A stretch of 64,000 bases of DNA from Erysipelotrichaceae bacterium (GCA_017442805.1 JAFRZA010000011.1:21715-85714); one strand, 5' to 3'; counted from the first letter of the stretch, positions 10,242-19,851 are shown. The notes: generated by a model from the letters alone, not told the origin. Translations and numbers: made by a program.

Positions 10242-12209
10242 ATGATCAGAAAATATGTAATAGGGAAACCACTGATTCAGACTTTTTCCACGGTAAGGCA
10301 GATCGATCCTTCTGCCGACCCGCTGCCTTACTTTACTCAAAGACGCACTAAGAAGCACCTTTATTTCCACTACCAGCTGGACAGGAAGGACATCGTCTAC
10401 GGTTTAGGCGAAAACATGGGCGGCATCAACAAGAGAGGCCATACCTACGCTTCCTACAATACCGATAACCCGATCCACCGGGAGAATACACCATCCTTAT
10501 ACAGCGCTCATAACTTCCTGATCGTCGACGGCAGGGATCTTTTCGGTGTCTTCTTTGACACGCCTTCCAAGATCACCTTCGATGTTGACAAAACTACTCC
10601 GGGCGAACTGTTCATCCGTACCGCCAATGATAATCTTGATATCTACATGATCACCGCTTCCGACGCCAACAGTATCGCCAGGGAGTTTCTTTCCCTGATC
10701 GGCCGGCCGTTTTTACCGCCCTTATGGGCTTTCGGCTTCGGGCAGTCCCGCTGGGGCTACAAGAGTGAAGCCGACCTGCTGGCCGTCATGGAAGCCCACA
10801 AGCTCAACAGACTGCCGCTGGACTGGCTGTGCATGGACATCGACTACATGGACCATTTCAAGCTGTTCACCTTCAACAAGCTCCGTTTCCCCTTCCTTCC
10901 GGCCTTCGTGGAGAAGACCCGCCAGCGCGGGGTCCATCTGGTTCCCATCGTCGATGCCGGCGTAAAGGTTGAAGAAGGCTATGACGTCTATGAAGAAGGC
11001 GTTGTCGGCGATTACTTCTGCCGCAACAAGGACGGCGGCATTTTCAAGGGCACCGTCTGGCCCGGTATCGTTCATTTTCCCGACTTCTTCCGTCCTGAAG
11101 TACGCCGGTGGTTCGGCGACAAGTACAAAGCCATGCTGGATTTGGGCTTTGACGGTTTCTGGAACGACATGAACGAACCGTCGATCTTCTCGAGCGAGTA
11201 TTCCAAAGTCAAGTCCAAACTGGACATCGTCAAAGGGTTCTTCAACCCTCATCACAAGGAAAGCAAGGCCGAAGAAGTCGCCCACTTCGACTACCATAAC
11301 TTCTATAACGTGGCTGACGGCAAGCCGCTGGTGCATCATCTCGTACACAACCTTTACGGCGGCTACATGACCATGGCTTCCTGTCAGGGCATTGAAAGAC
11401 ACTATGACAAACGGTTCCTGTTATTCTCCCGCAGCAGCTGCATCGGCGCTCACCGCTACGGCGGCTTATGGACCGGAGACAACGAATCCCGCTGGGATCA
11501 CCTGCGGACGGAATTCCACCAGCTGCCCGGGCTCAACATGTGTGGCTTCCTCTACAGCGGCGCCGACACTGGCGGTTTCGGCAGCAACTGCACCAGAGAA
11601 CTGTTATTACGCTGGCTGGCATTAAGCGTCTTTACACCCTTAATGCGCAATCACGCTGCACGGCGGACCAGAAGCCAGGAATGCTACATGTTCGGTCACA
11701 TCAGTGCTTTCCGCAACGTGCTGATGCTGCGCTACCGCCTGCTGCCTTACATCTACTCGGAATTCATGAAGGCAGCCCTGAATGATGACATGTACATCAA
11801 ACCGCTGGCCTTCGTCTTTGACGACCCCAGGGTCCGCGGCATTGAGAATCAGCTGATGGTCGGCGAATCCATCATGATCGCCCCGATCATGGAAAAGGGC
11901 CAGACCGAAAGAAGCGTCTATCTCCCCGAAGCAATGACCATGGTCAGCTACCGTAATCAGAAATTCACTACGGAAAAGCTGAAGAAGGGAAAGCACACCA
12001 TTGAAGTTCCGGAAGACGAAGTTGTCTTCTTCATCCGCCACGATCACTGCATCATCATCGGCCGGGAAGCTCTGAATACCGCTGAAGCCGATCTTAAGAA
12101 TGTTGAGCTTCTGGGTGACGGGAAAAGCTATCTGCAGTATCTGGATGACGGCTATACCAGAGTCACCAACATTGAAAATGCCCGTTTGATTAAACGGGCA
12201 ACTAATTGA
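10242..12209 (+). CDS. Glycoside hydrolase family 31 (alpha-glucosidase-type)
   Basis: 655 residues with no signal peptide, so probably cytoplasmic. GH31 retaining enzymes hydrolyse alpha-glucosides (or alpha-xylosides). The nucleophile motif GFWNDMNEPS gives Asp309, and the acid/base motif WTGDN gives Asp413. The upstream block YGLGENMGGINKRG and the RYRLLPYIYS block are also typical. It is monocistronic and lies between the heat-shock operon and an iron-type ABC operon, so context does not narrow the substrate. Near the 3' end (12179-12200) a perfect GCCCGTTT/AAACGGGC hairpin is present. Confidence 0.92.
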   Translation: MIRKYVIGKPLIQTFSTVRQIDPSADPLPYFTQRRTKKHLYFHYQLDRKDIVYGLGENMGGINKRGHTYASYNTDNPIHRENTPSLYSAHNFLIVDGRDLFGVFFDTPSKITFDVDKTTPGELFIRTANDNLDIYMITASDANSIAREFLSLIGRPFLPPLWAFGFGQSRWGYKSEADLLAVMEAHKLNRLPLDWLCMDIDYMDHFKLFTFNKLRFPFLPAFVEKTRQRGVHLVPIVDAGVKVEEGYDVYEEGVVGDYFCRNKDGGIFKGTVWPGIVHFPDFFRPEVRRWFGDKYKAMLDLGFDGFWNDMNEPSIFSSEYSKVKSKLDIVKGFFNPHHKESKAEEVAHFDYHNFYNVADGKPLVHHLVHNLYGGYMTMASCQGIERHYDKRFLLFSRSSCIGAHRYGGLWTGDNESRWDHLRTEFHQLPGLNMCGFLYSGADTGGFGSNCTRELLLRWLALSVFTPLMRNHAARRTRSQECYMFGHISAFRNVLMLRYRLLPYIYSEFMKAALNDDMYIKPLAFVFDDPRVRGIENQLMVGESIMIAPIMEKGQTERSVYLPEAMTMVSYRNQKFTTEKLKKGKHTIEVPEDEVVFFIRHDHCIIIGREALNTAEADLKNVELLGDGKSYLQYLDDGYTRVTNIENARLIKRATN

Positions 12210-12312
12210 TTAACTCAGTTTCTTATTAGTTTTGTTCGAATACAAATTAATGCTTTAATAACTGCGCATCCCTTCTTGCTGATTTTTTTAACTGCAGCAT
12301 TTTTCATATTGA

Positions 12313-13098
12313 TCAGAGGCTCTTAGGTATACAGACAAAACGCTCAGCCTCCTTTACGAAGGGAACCAGCAAATCTGTATTATAAATATTGGATAACAAT
12401 TCTGCTTTTGCTATTTGCGATGCATCATAGATTTCAAGATGTCCTTCTTTATTCAATATCACAGTTTTCCCTCCCAACAGGATGCTGTGATCTGGATTGT
12501 GCGTTGTCATAACAATTGCATATCCTTCGTTTTTCAAAGAGGCAATCAATTTTAATGTAGAAATCTGGTTGCCAAAATCAAGATGAGCAGTTGGCTCATC
12601 AAAAAATATTACCTGTGGTTCTTGAGCAATTGCCCGGGCAATTGCAGCCTGTTGTCTTTCTCCACCACTGATTTCAGTAATTGGACGATCTGATAAATGT
12701 GTTATGCGCATTTTTTCAAGTACATTCTCAACTATCCTAAAATCATTTGAATCAGGTTTTCTGAACATTTCAATTCTATTCGCCCTCCCCATAAGGACAT
12801 AATCAAAAACAGAATATGCAAAAGCAGATTCCTGATACTGTTGCACATATCCTATTACTTTAGCAACGTTTTGGATAGTCATAGAAGAGATGGGAATATC
12901 GTTTAAATACACCAATCCGCTTTGAGGTGTTAACAGATTGCAAGCACAATTCAGCAAAGTACTTTTCCCAGAGCCGTTCGGTCCAAGAATGGAAACTATC
13001 TCTCCCTTTTCAATTGAAAAAGAACAGTCATCAAGTATTTTCCTTTTTGACCCAGGATACGAAAAAGATACGGAACTCAATCGAACAATTGGACTCAT
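12313..13098 (-). CDS. ABC transporter ATP-binding protein, iron-siderophore/cobalamin type
   Basis: 261 residues, FecE/FhuC/BtuD class. Powers import through the adjacent permease. Walker A GPNGSGKS at 39-46, Q-loop near YVQQYQ, signature SGGERQQ and Walker B VIFFDEPTAHLDFG are all present, so it should be active. Last gene of a three-gene operon (binding protein, permease, ATPase). The codons are visibly more AT-rich than those of the neighbouring genes, suggesting recent acquisition. Confidence 0.93.
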   Translation of the reverse strand: MSPIVRLSSVSFSYPGSKRKILDDCSFSIEKGEIVSILGPNGSGKSTLLNCACNLLTPQSGLVYLNDIPISSMTIQNVAKVIGYVQQYQESAFAYSVFDYVLMGRANRIEMFRKPDSNDFRIVENVLEKMRITHLSDRPITEISGGERQQAAIARAIAQEPQVIFFDEPTAHLDFGNQISTLKLIASLKNEGYAIVMTTHNPDHSILLGGKTVILNKEGHLEIYDASQIAKAELLSNIYNTDLLVPFVKEAERFVCIPKSL

Positions 13099-13107
13099 GA
13101 CATCTCC

Positions 13108-14121
13108 CTACTTTAATCTTGTTCTTTGGTGATACAACAGCCATGCGTAAAATGGAGCACCGATAAGTCCTGTTATGATTCCTAACGGAACTTCTGTTCT
13201 TGCAACAGTTCGAGCAATGGTATCTACGCCAAGCAGAAAGATAGCGCCGAGCAAAGCTGCAGTAGGCACAATCTTCGTATTACTTGTTCCTACAAACATT
13301 CTGGCAAAGTGAGGAATTACCAATCCTATCCATCCAATTGTCCCTGCCATGCACACCGAAGTAGCAGTCAACAATGTTGAGCAGGCAATAGTAATCAAAC
13401 GAATACGTTTAACATTTGCGCCAAGTGTCTGAGCGTCTTTTTCACCCATGGAGATTACGTCGATCCACCATGACATTCTCATTAAGACAAACACACAAAT
13501 GCAGACAGGAACGAGAGAGAATAATATTGTTGAATAGGATAAACCATCAAGAGATCCCATCATCCAATATGTTATTTGTGGTAATTCATCACGCGGATCA
13601 GCAATATACTTGATTATTCCCATCGCCGAACCGGTCAGCCCTCCCACAACTATTCCTGACAAAACGAGCATGATGTTTGACTCGGATTTTAAAACCTTTG
13701 GAATTGTAACTGTCAAAACTACAGTTAATACGCCGAACATAAATGCAAATATCATAATAAAGGTTTTAGGCAAATGTAATAGGATTGCCAGGGCAGCTCC
13801 TACGCATGCACCTGATGAAACGCCAAGAATATCCGGAGAAACAAGCGGGTTTTGAAACACCGATTGATATGATGCTCCGGATAGCGAGAGGCAGGTTCCT
13901 ACGATTATTGCTCCTATGATCCGCGGTAATCTGAGGCCATATATAACGCTCTCATCCAGTTCACTCCAATCACCAGTTTTGACAAACGGTTTGATTATTA
14001 ACAGTTTTAGGCATGTTAACGGGTCAAGATGGTAATGCCCACAGCAGGATGCAATTATTACCACTATGAAAAGCGCTACAAGAAGTATTGCTATGGTTCC
14101 TTTGAAGCGCTTTTCTTTCAT
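13108..14121 (-). CDS. FecCD-type ABC transporter permease
   Basis: 337 residues with about nine or ten transmembrane helices, the size of a single FecCD/BtuC half-transporter that homodimerises. It carries family blocks LRLPRIIGAIIVGTCLSLSGASYQSVFQNPL near the N-terminus, and GTIGWIGLVIPHFAR and LLGAIFLLGVDTIART toward the C-terminus. The ATPase gene follows 9 bases after its stop, and its own start lies 8 bases after the stop of the binding-protein gene. Imports iron-siderophore, heme or a corrinoid. The ligand cannot be told from sequence. Confidence 0.93.
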   Translation of the reverse strand: MKEKRFKGTIAILLVALFIVVIIASCCGHYHLDPLTCLKLLIIKPFVKTGDWSELDESVIYGLRLPRIIGAIIVGTCLSLSGASYQSVFQNPLVSPDILGVSSGACVGAALAILLHLPKTFIMIFAFMFGVLTVVLTVTIPKVLKSESNIMLVLSGIVVGGLTGSAMGIIKYIADPRDELPQITYWMMGSLDGLSYSTILFSLVPVCICVFVLMRMSWWIDVISMGEKDAQTLGANVKRIRLITIACSTLLTATSVCMAGTIGWIGLVIPHFARMFVGTSNTKIVPTAALLGAIFLLGVDTIARTVARTEVPLGIITGLIGAPFYAWLLYHQRTRLK

Positions 14122-14129
14122 ATATACAA

Positions 14130-15164
14130 TTAATGAATGCCGATTTGCTCAAGAGTCAAATCTAATCCGTAAACTTCATGATAGAATTCGACAGCTAATT
14201 TATTGATGTCAATATCTGTATATAAATCAGGATACATTTGCATGCTGATATATAGAGTGCCAATATAACATGATGGATTGCCCTTGCTCCATGCATCGAT
14301 TTCTGACGGAATGGCAAAAACATGGTTGTTCTTTACTGATGTCATGGGGGCCCATGTACTGCTTGACATTATATCCTCAACAGTGAGTTCACAGTAGTAG
14401 TCCTGAAGGAAAATGAAATCGGGATTCCATTCAAAAATCTTTTCCAATCCAACAACCGTTGTTTCTGTTTTTGTTGCCAATTCATCAGGAGTCATTGATT
14501 TACCTCCAGCCATTTCAATCATAATGTCAATGGTGTCATAGATATCAGCAGCCAGTTCTCCGATTTGCTCTCCGAGGATAATAACAGTAGGATACTGATC
14601 TTTTGGAATAGACGAAACTCTATCCTTAACTAATTTCAAAATGTTCTCGCAGTATGAATTAACATATGCTGCTCTTTCTTCAACACCGAAAATCTTTCCA
14701 AGATCTGTAATGTTTTTGGCAATATCGTCAAAAGAATGAAAGCCCATTCCATATGCTCTGACTTTTACCGAGTTCGCCCCAGTAATCTGGTCTGTAGCAT
14801 AGGAACCGTGTAAATAAACGTCTGGTTGAATATCAGCTAAAGCTTCTTTGTCCAGAACCCAGCGGCCAACTTTTGGCATCTCATCCGGGTTAAAGAACAA
14901 ACGGTCGATGTTGTGCTTAGAGTTAGTTGCAACAAGTCTATCACCTACGCCTAATGCATAAATATACATGTCAACTCCACCACCCCAGGATGTAGCAACT
15001 GTTTTTGCTGGTTCAGCAAACGATACGCGTCTTCCGCTTCCATCAACTACAATAATTGGATCGTTTTCATTAAACAACGCATCGTCTTTACTTGTCTTTG
15101 AACACCCAAATAATGATGTAAAGACAAGACACACAGCAATTATCAGATATGATGCCTTTTTCAT
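14130..15164 (-). CDS. Substrate-binding lipoprotein of iron-type ABC importer
   Basis: 344 residues. A lipoprotein signal ends in the lipobox L-F-G-C (Cys21). The remainder fits the two-lobed Peripla_BP_2 (FecB/BtuF) fold. Blocks typical of the family are ALGVGDRLVATN, the proline-aspartate turn IQPDVYLHG, and ILGEQIGELAADIYD. It has a strong ribosome site (GGAGGT) and leads the operon. Expected on the outer face of the membrane, delivering a chelated metal or corrinoid to the permease. Confidence 0.92.
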   Translation of the reverse strand: MKKASYLIIAVCLVFTSLFGCSKTSKDDALFNENDPIIVVDGSGRRVSFAEPAKTVATSWGGGVDMYIYALGVGDRLVATNSKHNIDRLFFNPDEMPKVGRWVLDKEALADIQPDVYLHGSYATDQITGANSVKVRAYGMGFHSFDDIAKNITDLGKIFGVEERAAYVNSYCENILKLVKDRVSSIPKDQYPTVIILGEQIGELAADIYDTIDIMIEMAGGKSMTPDELATKTETTVVGLEKIFEWNPDFIFLQDYYCELTVEDIMSSSTWAPMTSVKNNHVFAIPSEIDAWSKGNPSCYIGTLYISMQMYPDLYTDIDINKLAVEFYHEVYGLDLTLEQIGIH

Positions 15165-15308
15165 TCTTTTACCTCCGGTTGAACAATAGGATTATTTCAA
15201 CACTTATAGGTTTATTATACACTAAATGATTCAACTGATTTGGAAAATACCATAGAAATTTCCTTATTGATATTCATTGACCAGTCATCATTCCATATTT
15301 AAAACAAA

Positions 15309-15325
15309 ACGTCACATTTGTGACG
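15309..15325 (-). terminator. Probable terminator after degV-like gene
   Basis: GTCACA/TGTGAC palindrome (CGTCAC-AAAT-GTGACG on the minus strand) followed by TTTTGTTTT. It lies about 45 bases past the DegV stop. The same palindrome could instead be an operator, since it is symmetrical and resembles reversed CRP/FNR half-sites. Confidence 0.5.
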
Positions 15326-15371
15326 CATGTTTATATTATGCTAGAAGAGTTTCAGAAAAAACAATAACGTA

Positions 15372-16205
15372 CTAATAATATCCAACTATGACCCCGCCGC
15401 GCTCCGCGTAGAAGCTGTCCAGTCCTCTGGTCGGATAGACGGAGATGTCGATCTTCGGGAAGTTTTCCGCAATCGCCTTTCTCAGCATCTCCGCTGTCTC
15501 AGGATTGAGGCAGTGAGAGATGATGACCCGGTGAGCGTCGATGCAGGTCTTCTTCATCTGCTCGACGATGCTGGCGACCATCTTCTTGACGCCCTTGGCC
15601 TTTCCGACGATGGAAATGCGGCCTTCCACGCCCATGCCGATGCCCCAGATGTTCAGCTTGGTGGCAATCAGGCCGACGATGCGGTTCATTCGGCCGTTTC
15701 TGACCAGGTTCTCAAAACTGCACAGGGAGAAGACGATGTTGAGTTTCTCCACCATTTCATTGGCCTTTCTGACGACTTCTTCAAAGTTCAGGCCTTCGTT
15801 GATCCAGTCGACGATTTTTTCCACCACCAGCATCAGTGAGGGACCGGTGCCCAGCGGGTCGATGATTTCAATCTTCTTGTCCGGGTATTCTTCCAGGGTC
15901 ATTTCCCTGGCGGAAGTGACACTGTTGAAGCTTCCGGAAAGGTTCTTGGAAATGCACAGAGCGATGTTCTGATCGTAGTCCTCAAACTCATTGGCCCATA
16001 AGCCGGGAGCCGGACAGGCTGATGACGGCGACGTATTGATGCTTTCCAGATATGTTGTCATTTCCTCGGTGTCGAGGTCGTCGGTATCCACAAAGTCACG
16101 GCCGTCGCCGGAGAGGACAAAGGGCACCGTCACATAGCGGATATCGGGGTTATCGGTTTCCAGCTTCTTGAAGTCACAGCTGGAGTCACAGACAATGTTC
16201 CACAT
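15372..16205 (-). CDS. DegV family protein (fatty-acid-binding, FakB-like)
   Basis: 277 residues. DegV/FakB proteins hold one fatty acid for phosphorylation by FakA. The N-terminal block IVCDSSCDF, the TSPSSACPAPG loop and the conserved LGTGPSLM and RNGRM blocks identify the family. The ribosome site AAAGGAGG is good. No fakA gene is in the window. It is the third gene of a possible operon with the ADA-SLOG protein and asparaginase (gap 45 bases). Confidence 0.9.
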   Translation of the reverse strand: MWNIVCDSSCDFKKLETDNPDIRYVTVPFVLSGDGRDFVDTDDLDTEEMTTYLESINTSPSSACPAPGLWANEFEDYDQNIALCISKNLSGSFNSVTSAREMTLEEYPDKKIEIIDPLGTGPSLMLVVEKIVDWINEGLNFEEVVRKANEMVEKLNIVFSLCSFENLVRNGRMNRIVGLIATKLNIWGIGMGVEGRISIVGKAKGVKKMVASIVEQMKKTCIDAHRVIISHCLNPETAEMLRKAIAENFPKIDISVYPTRGLDSFYAERGGVIVGYY

Positions 16206-16250
16206 AATAGCAGCCTCCTTTTCATATGCTACAGCTCTGCTGTCTTTTTC

Positions 16251-17252
16251 TTAATCCTTGAAGAGAATATCCTGTGCCACCGGGCGGTAGAACAGTTCCC
16301 TGATCTTCTTGAACTCGGTGGTCTGACCGAGGATCCACATCAGCTTGGTCACCACCGCTTCGGTCGTCATGTCATAGGCTTCCAGAATGCTCTTCTCACT
16401 CTTCAGGGCATGACCGACCTGGTAGATGGTCATGTCGCTGCCTTCGTTCTGCACCTGGGTGCACATGACGATGGTCTTGCCGTTGGCCACGGCGAAGTCG
16501 ATGGCCTGCTGGAATCCGTACTTTTCCAGCATCGGCAGACCGCCGACGCCGAAGCTCTCGACGACCAGAGCGTCGTTACGTTCCAGAAAATACTTCAGGT
16601 AATCGCCGGTAGTGCCGGGAATCAGTTTGATCAGGGCGACGCGGTCGTTGAGCTGATGGTAGAATTCCGCCTTTTCATAGCCGCTCTGGCTGATGTAGCG
16701 GACGATGTGATCGTCCTGAATGACCGCCAGATATGGGTAGTTGATGCTGCCGAAGGCCTGGAAGCTCTTGGTGTTGATCTTGCGGGCCCGGGTCCCCAGG
16801 ATGACGTTCCCGGAAAAGACGATCTGCACCCCGCAGCTCCCTGAATCACAGCAATACCGGAAACTGTCCAGCAGGTTCATCTTCGCGTCGGTGGTTGACA
16901 GGTTGATCGGTCTCTGGGAGCCGGTCAGCACGATCGGCTTGGGACTGTTCTGAATCAGATAGGACAGCGCCGCGGCGCTGTAGGCCATGGTATCGGTGCC
17001 GTGGGTGACGACAAAGCCGTCATAACGGTCATAGTTTTCTTCAATGTGCCGGCTGATGGCCAGCCAGTGGTCGCGGGAAATGTTGGTGGAATCCAGGGAA
17101 AACAGCTGAAAGTTATCGACGTCGCAGATCTCGCTCAGTTCCGGCAGGCTGTCAATGAGCTGCTGCGAGGAAAACAGCGGCTGTAAGCCGTCCTCGGTAT
17201 TGGCGGAGGCAATCGTGCCTCCGGTAGCGATCAGCAGAATTCTCTTCTTCAT
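16251..17252 (-). CDS. ansA: L-asparaginase, cytoplasmic type I
   Basis: 333 residues from the chosen start. Hydrolyses asparagine to aspartate and ammonia. The first catalytic motif, ATGGTIAS, lies at residues 9-16 with the nucleophilic Thr13. The second, VTHGTDTMAYSA, carries the Thr-Asp pair and is followed by LTGSQRP. An in-frame ATG exists upstream at 17279, but ATG 17252 has the GAGG ribosome site 6 bases ahead and gives the usual short N-terminus before TGGT. No signal peptide. It starts 50 bases after the ADA-SLOG gene, probably in the same transcript. Confidence 0.92.
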   Translation of the reverse strand: MKKRILLIATGGTIASANTEDGLQPLFSSQQLIDSLPELSEICDVDNFQLFSLDSTNISRDHWLAISRHIEENYDRYDGFVVTHGTDTMAYSAAALSYLIQNSPKPIVLTGSQRPINLSTTDAKMNLLDSFRYCCDSGSCGVQIVFSGNVILGTRARKINTKSFQAFGSINYPYLAVIQDDHIVRYISQSGYEKAEFYHQLNDRVALIKLIPGTTGDYLKYFLERNDALVVESFGVGGLPMLEKYGFQQAIDFAVANGKTIVMCTQVQNEGSDMTIYQVGHALKSEKSILEAYDMTTEAVVTKLMWILGQTTEFKKIRELFYRPVAQDILFKD

Positions 17253-17302
17253 GTTCATCCTCTGCCTATATCTTACCACATCAGCACCTACCGTGCATTG
17301 CG

Positions 17303-19750
17303 CTAGTCTTCGATGATCTTCCGCAGTTCTCTGGCCAGATCGCTGCGGCCGTCAAACAGCTGCACATAGCCCTGCAGGCTTTCCGCCTTCTTGCGCAGAT
17401 TGCCTTCCACGTCGTAGACGAAGATGGCAGCCTTGCCCTTGCCGTTTCTGGCTTCCTGCATGACGTTGACGCCGGCGGAGTTGCCGTCGAAGCCGATGAC
17501 GATGGAGGGACGGCGGTCAAAGATTTCATGGGTAATGCTCTTGTAGATGCCCAGAGCGGCGCTTTCCGGAGAGACCCGGATGTTGACGCCAGCCTTCTTG
17601 AGTCTCTTCAGCCGCGCCTTGTCGATGATGCTGGGACACATCGCGAAAATCTTGAATTTCTTATTGTGTTCGATGAGATATCTCTCATAGCCGGAAACGG
17701 TATCGCCGACCAGGAAGAAGACTTCCTTCTCATCCAGCTGGCTTAGCAGGCTGTCGATGATCTGACGGCCTTCCGCCGTCATCTTGGTGGTGCGCTTTTC
17801 AGTATTGAAGCTGCCGCCCATCAAAACGATCGGATAGCGATCCCAGGGCAGTTCTTCGATTCTGTCCTGCAGAAGCGTCTGAACGTCGTAGATGCTGTCG
17901 GTTGCCCAGAGTTTGGAAGAAAGATGGACTTCATCCTGCATTCTTTCCGTCAGCACTTCCTCGGCGCTGCGGCCGTCCAGCAGTCTTTCAAATTCCTTCT
18001 TCTTGGCTTCATATGATTCCAGAGCCATCCGCATGACCAGTTCATCAGCTCTCTTCATCTTCATCAGTTCATCACGGCTCAGTTCCAGGGTCCGCTCCAT
18101 GGAAAGCTGTTCGTCGATCGGACAGGTTCCGTACAGCGCGGCGCCGTCGGTTCCCTGCACGCACAGGATGTCTTCCTTCAGATACTGCTTCAGCGGATGG
18201 GCGTCCAGCGAGATCAGGTTATTGAGACGGACGTTGGAAGTGATCTGGAATTCCAGAACGATCTTATTGTCTCTGATGGTCTTCATCAGACGGCGGCCTT
18301 CAGCGGTATTCAGGTTGGCGGTATACAGACCGTGTCCGATCCTCATTAACGGCATGCGCTGACCGACAGCCAGTGAGGAACGCACGCAGTCAATGCTGTC
18401 GGCGACATTGCTCTTCTGACTGTCGTTTTCTCCGGCATGAACGCGGATGACGAAACTGGGGTCATCCTTGGCGATCTTCACGATCTCCTTTATCACCGGC
18501 TTGAGTTCACGGATGCTGTTGACCTCTTCGCCGACGATGTCGCAGCCGGCGACATACGGGTCAACTGCCACCGCTCTTAAGACCTGCAGGTTTTCCTGCA
18601 GATAGGTCTGCGGGGTGACGTTGTCCTTCAGAATGGTCAGGGGGATGCGCCTGATGGCCGCCAGAAAGCGGATGGTGACGCCGGTCTCCTGATAAATCGC
18701 GGGGAAGATCTGGTGGACTTCGTTGAGCATCTGAACGGACTGGTATTTTTTCACCAGCGTCGTATCGCTCATTTCGACATACTTTATGCCCTGTCCCTGA
18801 TATATGCGGGCGATCCACAGCATCTTATCCTGGAACAGGCTGTTGTTCTGGTAACGGGGATCCCTGTCGTCCTTCAGCATCTGCCTGAGGTATCTGACGA
18901 TGTCCTCATCAGGTATCTTATTAATGCCGTGCAGCCGGATATGCTTCTCTGCCGGGCGTCCTCTGGTGAAGACATAGCGGTAGAGGTAGACCTTCTCCAG
19001 GTTGGTGAAGACAGCCTGGCCGTCCTTCAGGATGCTCAGAGATGAGCGGATCTGTACGATGTTGTAATAGGCGTCCTCAGGATTGTTGAGGATGAGATCG
19101 GCGAGATTTATGAAAGTGTTGTCGTCGATCTTGCGGTTGAGGTACTTGCCCTGCAAAGGCGAGTCAGCGAACTGCCGCTCGACACGGCTGCGCTGCTGAT
19201 CAATGGCCTTCTGCTGCTTTTCAGACAGACGAATCTGCAGCTTATGGATGTAGTACAGCGGATATCTGATCTGATGAACAATGCCCAGGGCGATCAGAAT
19301 GTCGGGGTGCAGGTTGCCGTTGGTATGGGTATGCAGGTCAGTCTCAAACTTCCAGTCGCGCACGATGTAGGTCTTGACGATCGTCTTGTTGGCGTCCAGG
19401 GTGTACTCCTTGGTCTGGCTCATCAGCGTCTTGGGAAGAGCCGGGATCGTCGCCTTCATTTCCACGCTGCCGTCAGGGTAGATGTTGGCTACCTTGGTAT
19501 TGGCCAGCCGGAAGATGAAGACCTGGCGGTTATGGGCATCGACGTAACAGGGAACTTCGCCCTCGATGATCTTCAGGCCCTTCTCGTCGAAGCTTATCGG
19601 CAGCTGACAGAGCTTGGCCAGGTTGGTTATCAGGTTGCCGCTGTGATGATTAGGCGTGGAAAGGACGTAGAAAAGCCGGTCGTCCTTACGGTAGAGGTCG
19701 ACGATGATGTCCTTTTCATTATCCAGATAGAACCTGCCGAATTTTTCCAT
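17303..19750 (-). CDS. Adenosine-deaminase-like domain fused to SLOG/Rossmann-like domain
   Basis: 815 residues, about twice the size of a housekeeping adenosine deaminase. Residues 1-130 are an uncharacterised N-terminal region. From 135 to about 560 the metal-dependent amidohydrolase motifs of adenosine/AMP deaminases appear in order: DLHTHTNG (His140, His142), RVHAGEND (His438, Glu441), RIGHGL (His473), ITSN (504-506) and GTDG (Asp535). The usual second Asp of the TDD motif, which contacts the purine in characterised enzymes, is Gly536 here. After a helical linker, residues 636-800 form an alpha/beta domain starting VLMGGS and containing FLVGDTVSG, which resembles SLOG/LOG-type nucleotide-binding Rossmann folds. 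The SLOG assignment is tentative. It leads a possible operon with ansA and the degV gene. Confidence 0.75.
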   Translation of the reverse strand: MEKFGRFYLDNEKDIIVDLYRKDDRLFYVLSTPNHHSGNLITNLAKLCQLPISFDEKGLKIIEGEVPCYVDAHNRQVFIFRLANTKVANIYPDGSVEMKATIPALPKTLMSQTKEYTLDANKTIVKTYIVRDWKFETDLHTHTNGNLHPDILIALGIVHQIRYPLYYIHKLQIRLSEKQQKAIDQQRSRVERQFADSPLQGKYLNRKIDDNTFINLADLILNNPEDAYYNIVQIRSSLSILKDGQAVFTNLEKVYLYRYVFTRGRPAEKHIRLHGINKIPDEDIVRYLRQMLKDDRDPRYQNNSLFQDKMLWIARIYQGQGIKYVEMSDTTLVKKYQSVQMLNEVHQIFPAIYQETGVTIRFLAAIRRIPLTILKDNVTPQTYLQENLQVLRAVAVDPYVAGCDIVGEEVNSIRELKPVIKEIVKIAKDDPSFVIRVHAGENDSQKSNVADSIDCVRSSLAVGQRMPLMRIGHGLYTANLNTAEGRRLMKTIRDNKIVLEFQITSNVRLNNLISLDAHPLKQYLKEDILCVQGTDGAALYGTCPIDEQLSMERTLELSRDELMKMKRADELVMRMALESYEAKKKEFERLLDGRSAEEVLTERMQDEVHLSSKLWATDSIYDVQTLLQDRIEELPWDRYPIVLMGGSFNTEKRTTKMTAEGRQIIDSLLSQLDEKEVFFLVGDTVSGYERYLIEHNKKFKIFAMCPSIIDKARLKRLKKAGVNIRVSPESAALGIYKSITHEIFDRRPSIVIGFDGNSAGVNVMQEARNGKGKAAIFVYDVEGNLRKKAESLQGYVQLFDGRSDLARELRKIIED

Positions 19751-19823
19751 ACGTTCTTCCTTTTTTTGATAGTATAATACAAAACCGTCATTTTGGGAGA
19801 TTTTTTCACCGACAATCGGCTAT

Positions 19824-19851
19824 TTGGCATAATTGTTTTTTCGTCTATAAT
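19824..19851 (+). promoter_or_regulatory. Promoter of sigma/anti-sigma operon
   Basis: TTGGCA (19824-19829), a 16-base spacer and TATAAT (19846-19851), 55 bases before the GTG start. The 9-mer CATTTTGGG occurs at 19789-19797 and again at 19863-19871, flanking the promoter. Confidence 0.6.

Noticed and set aside
15309..15325. CRP/FNR operator for the iron-type ABC operon
   Set aside because: The palindrome lies about 145 bases upstream of that operon and is followed by a T-tract in the right place for a DegV terminator, so I list it as a terminator.
17303..19750. RADAR-type (RdrB) antiphage adenosine deaminase
   Set aside because: No RdrA-like ATPase or other defence gene is nearby. The neighbours are asparaginase and DegV, and the C-terminal domain differs from RdrB.
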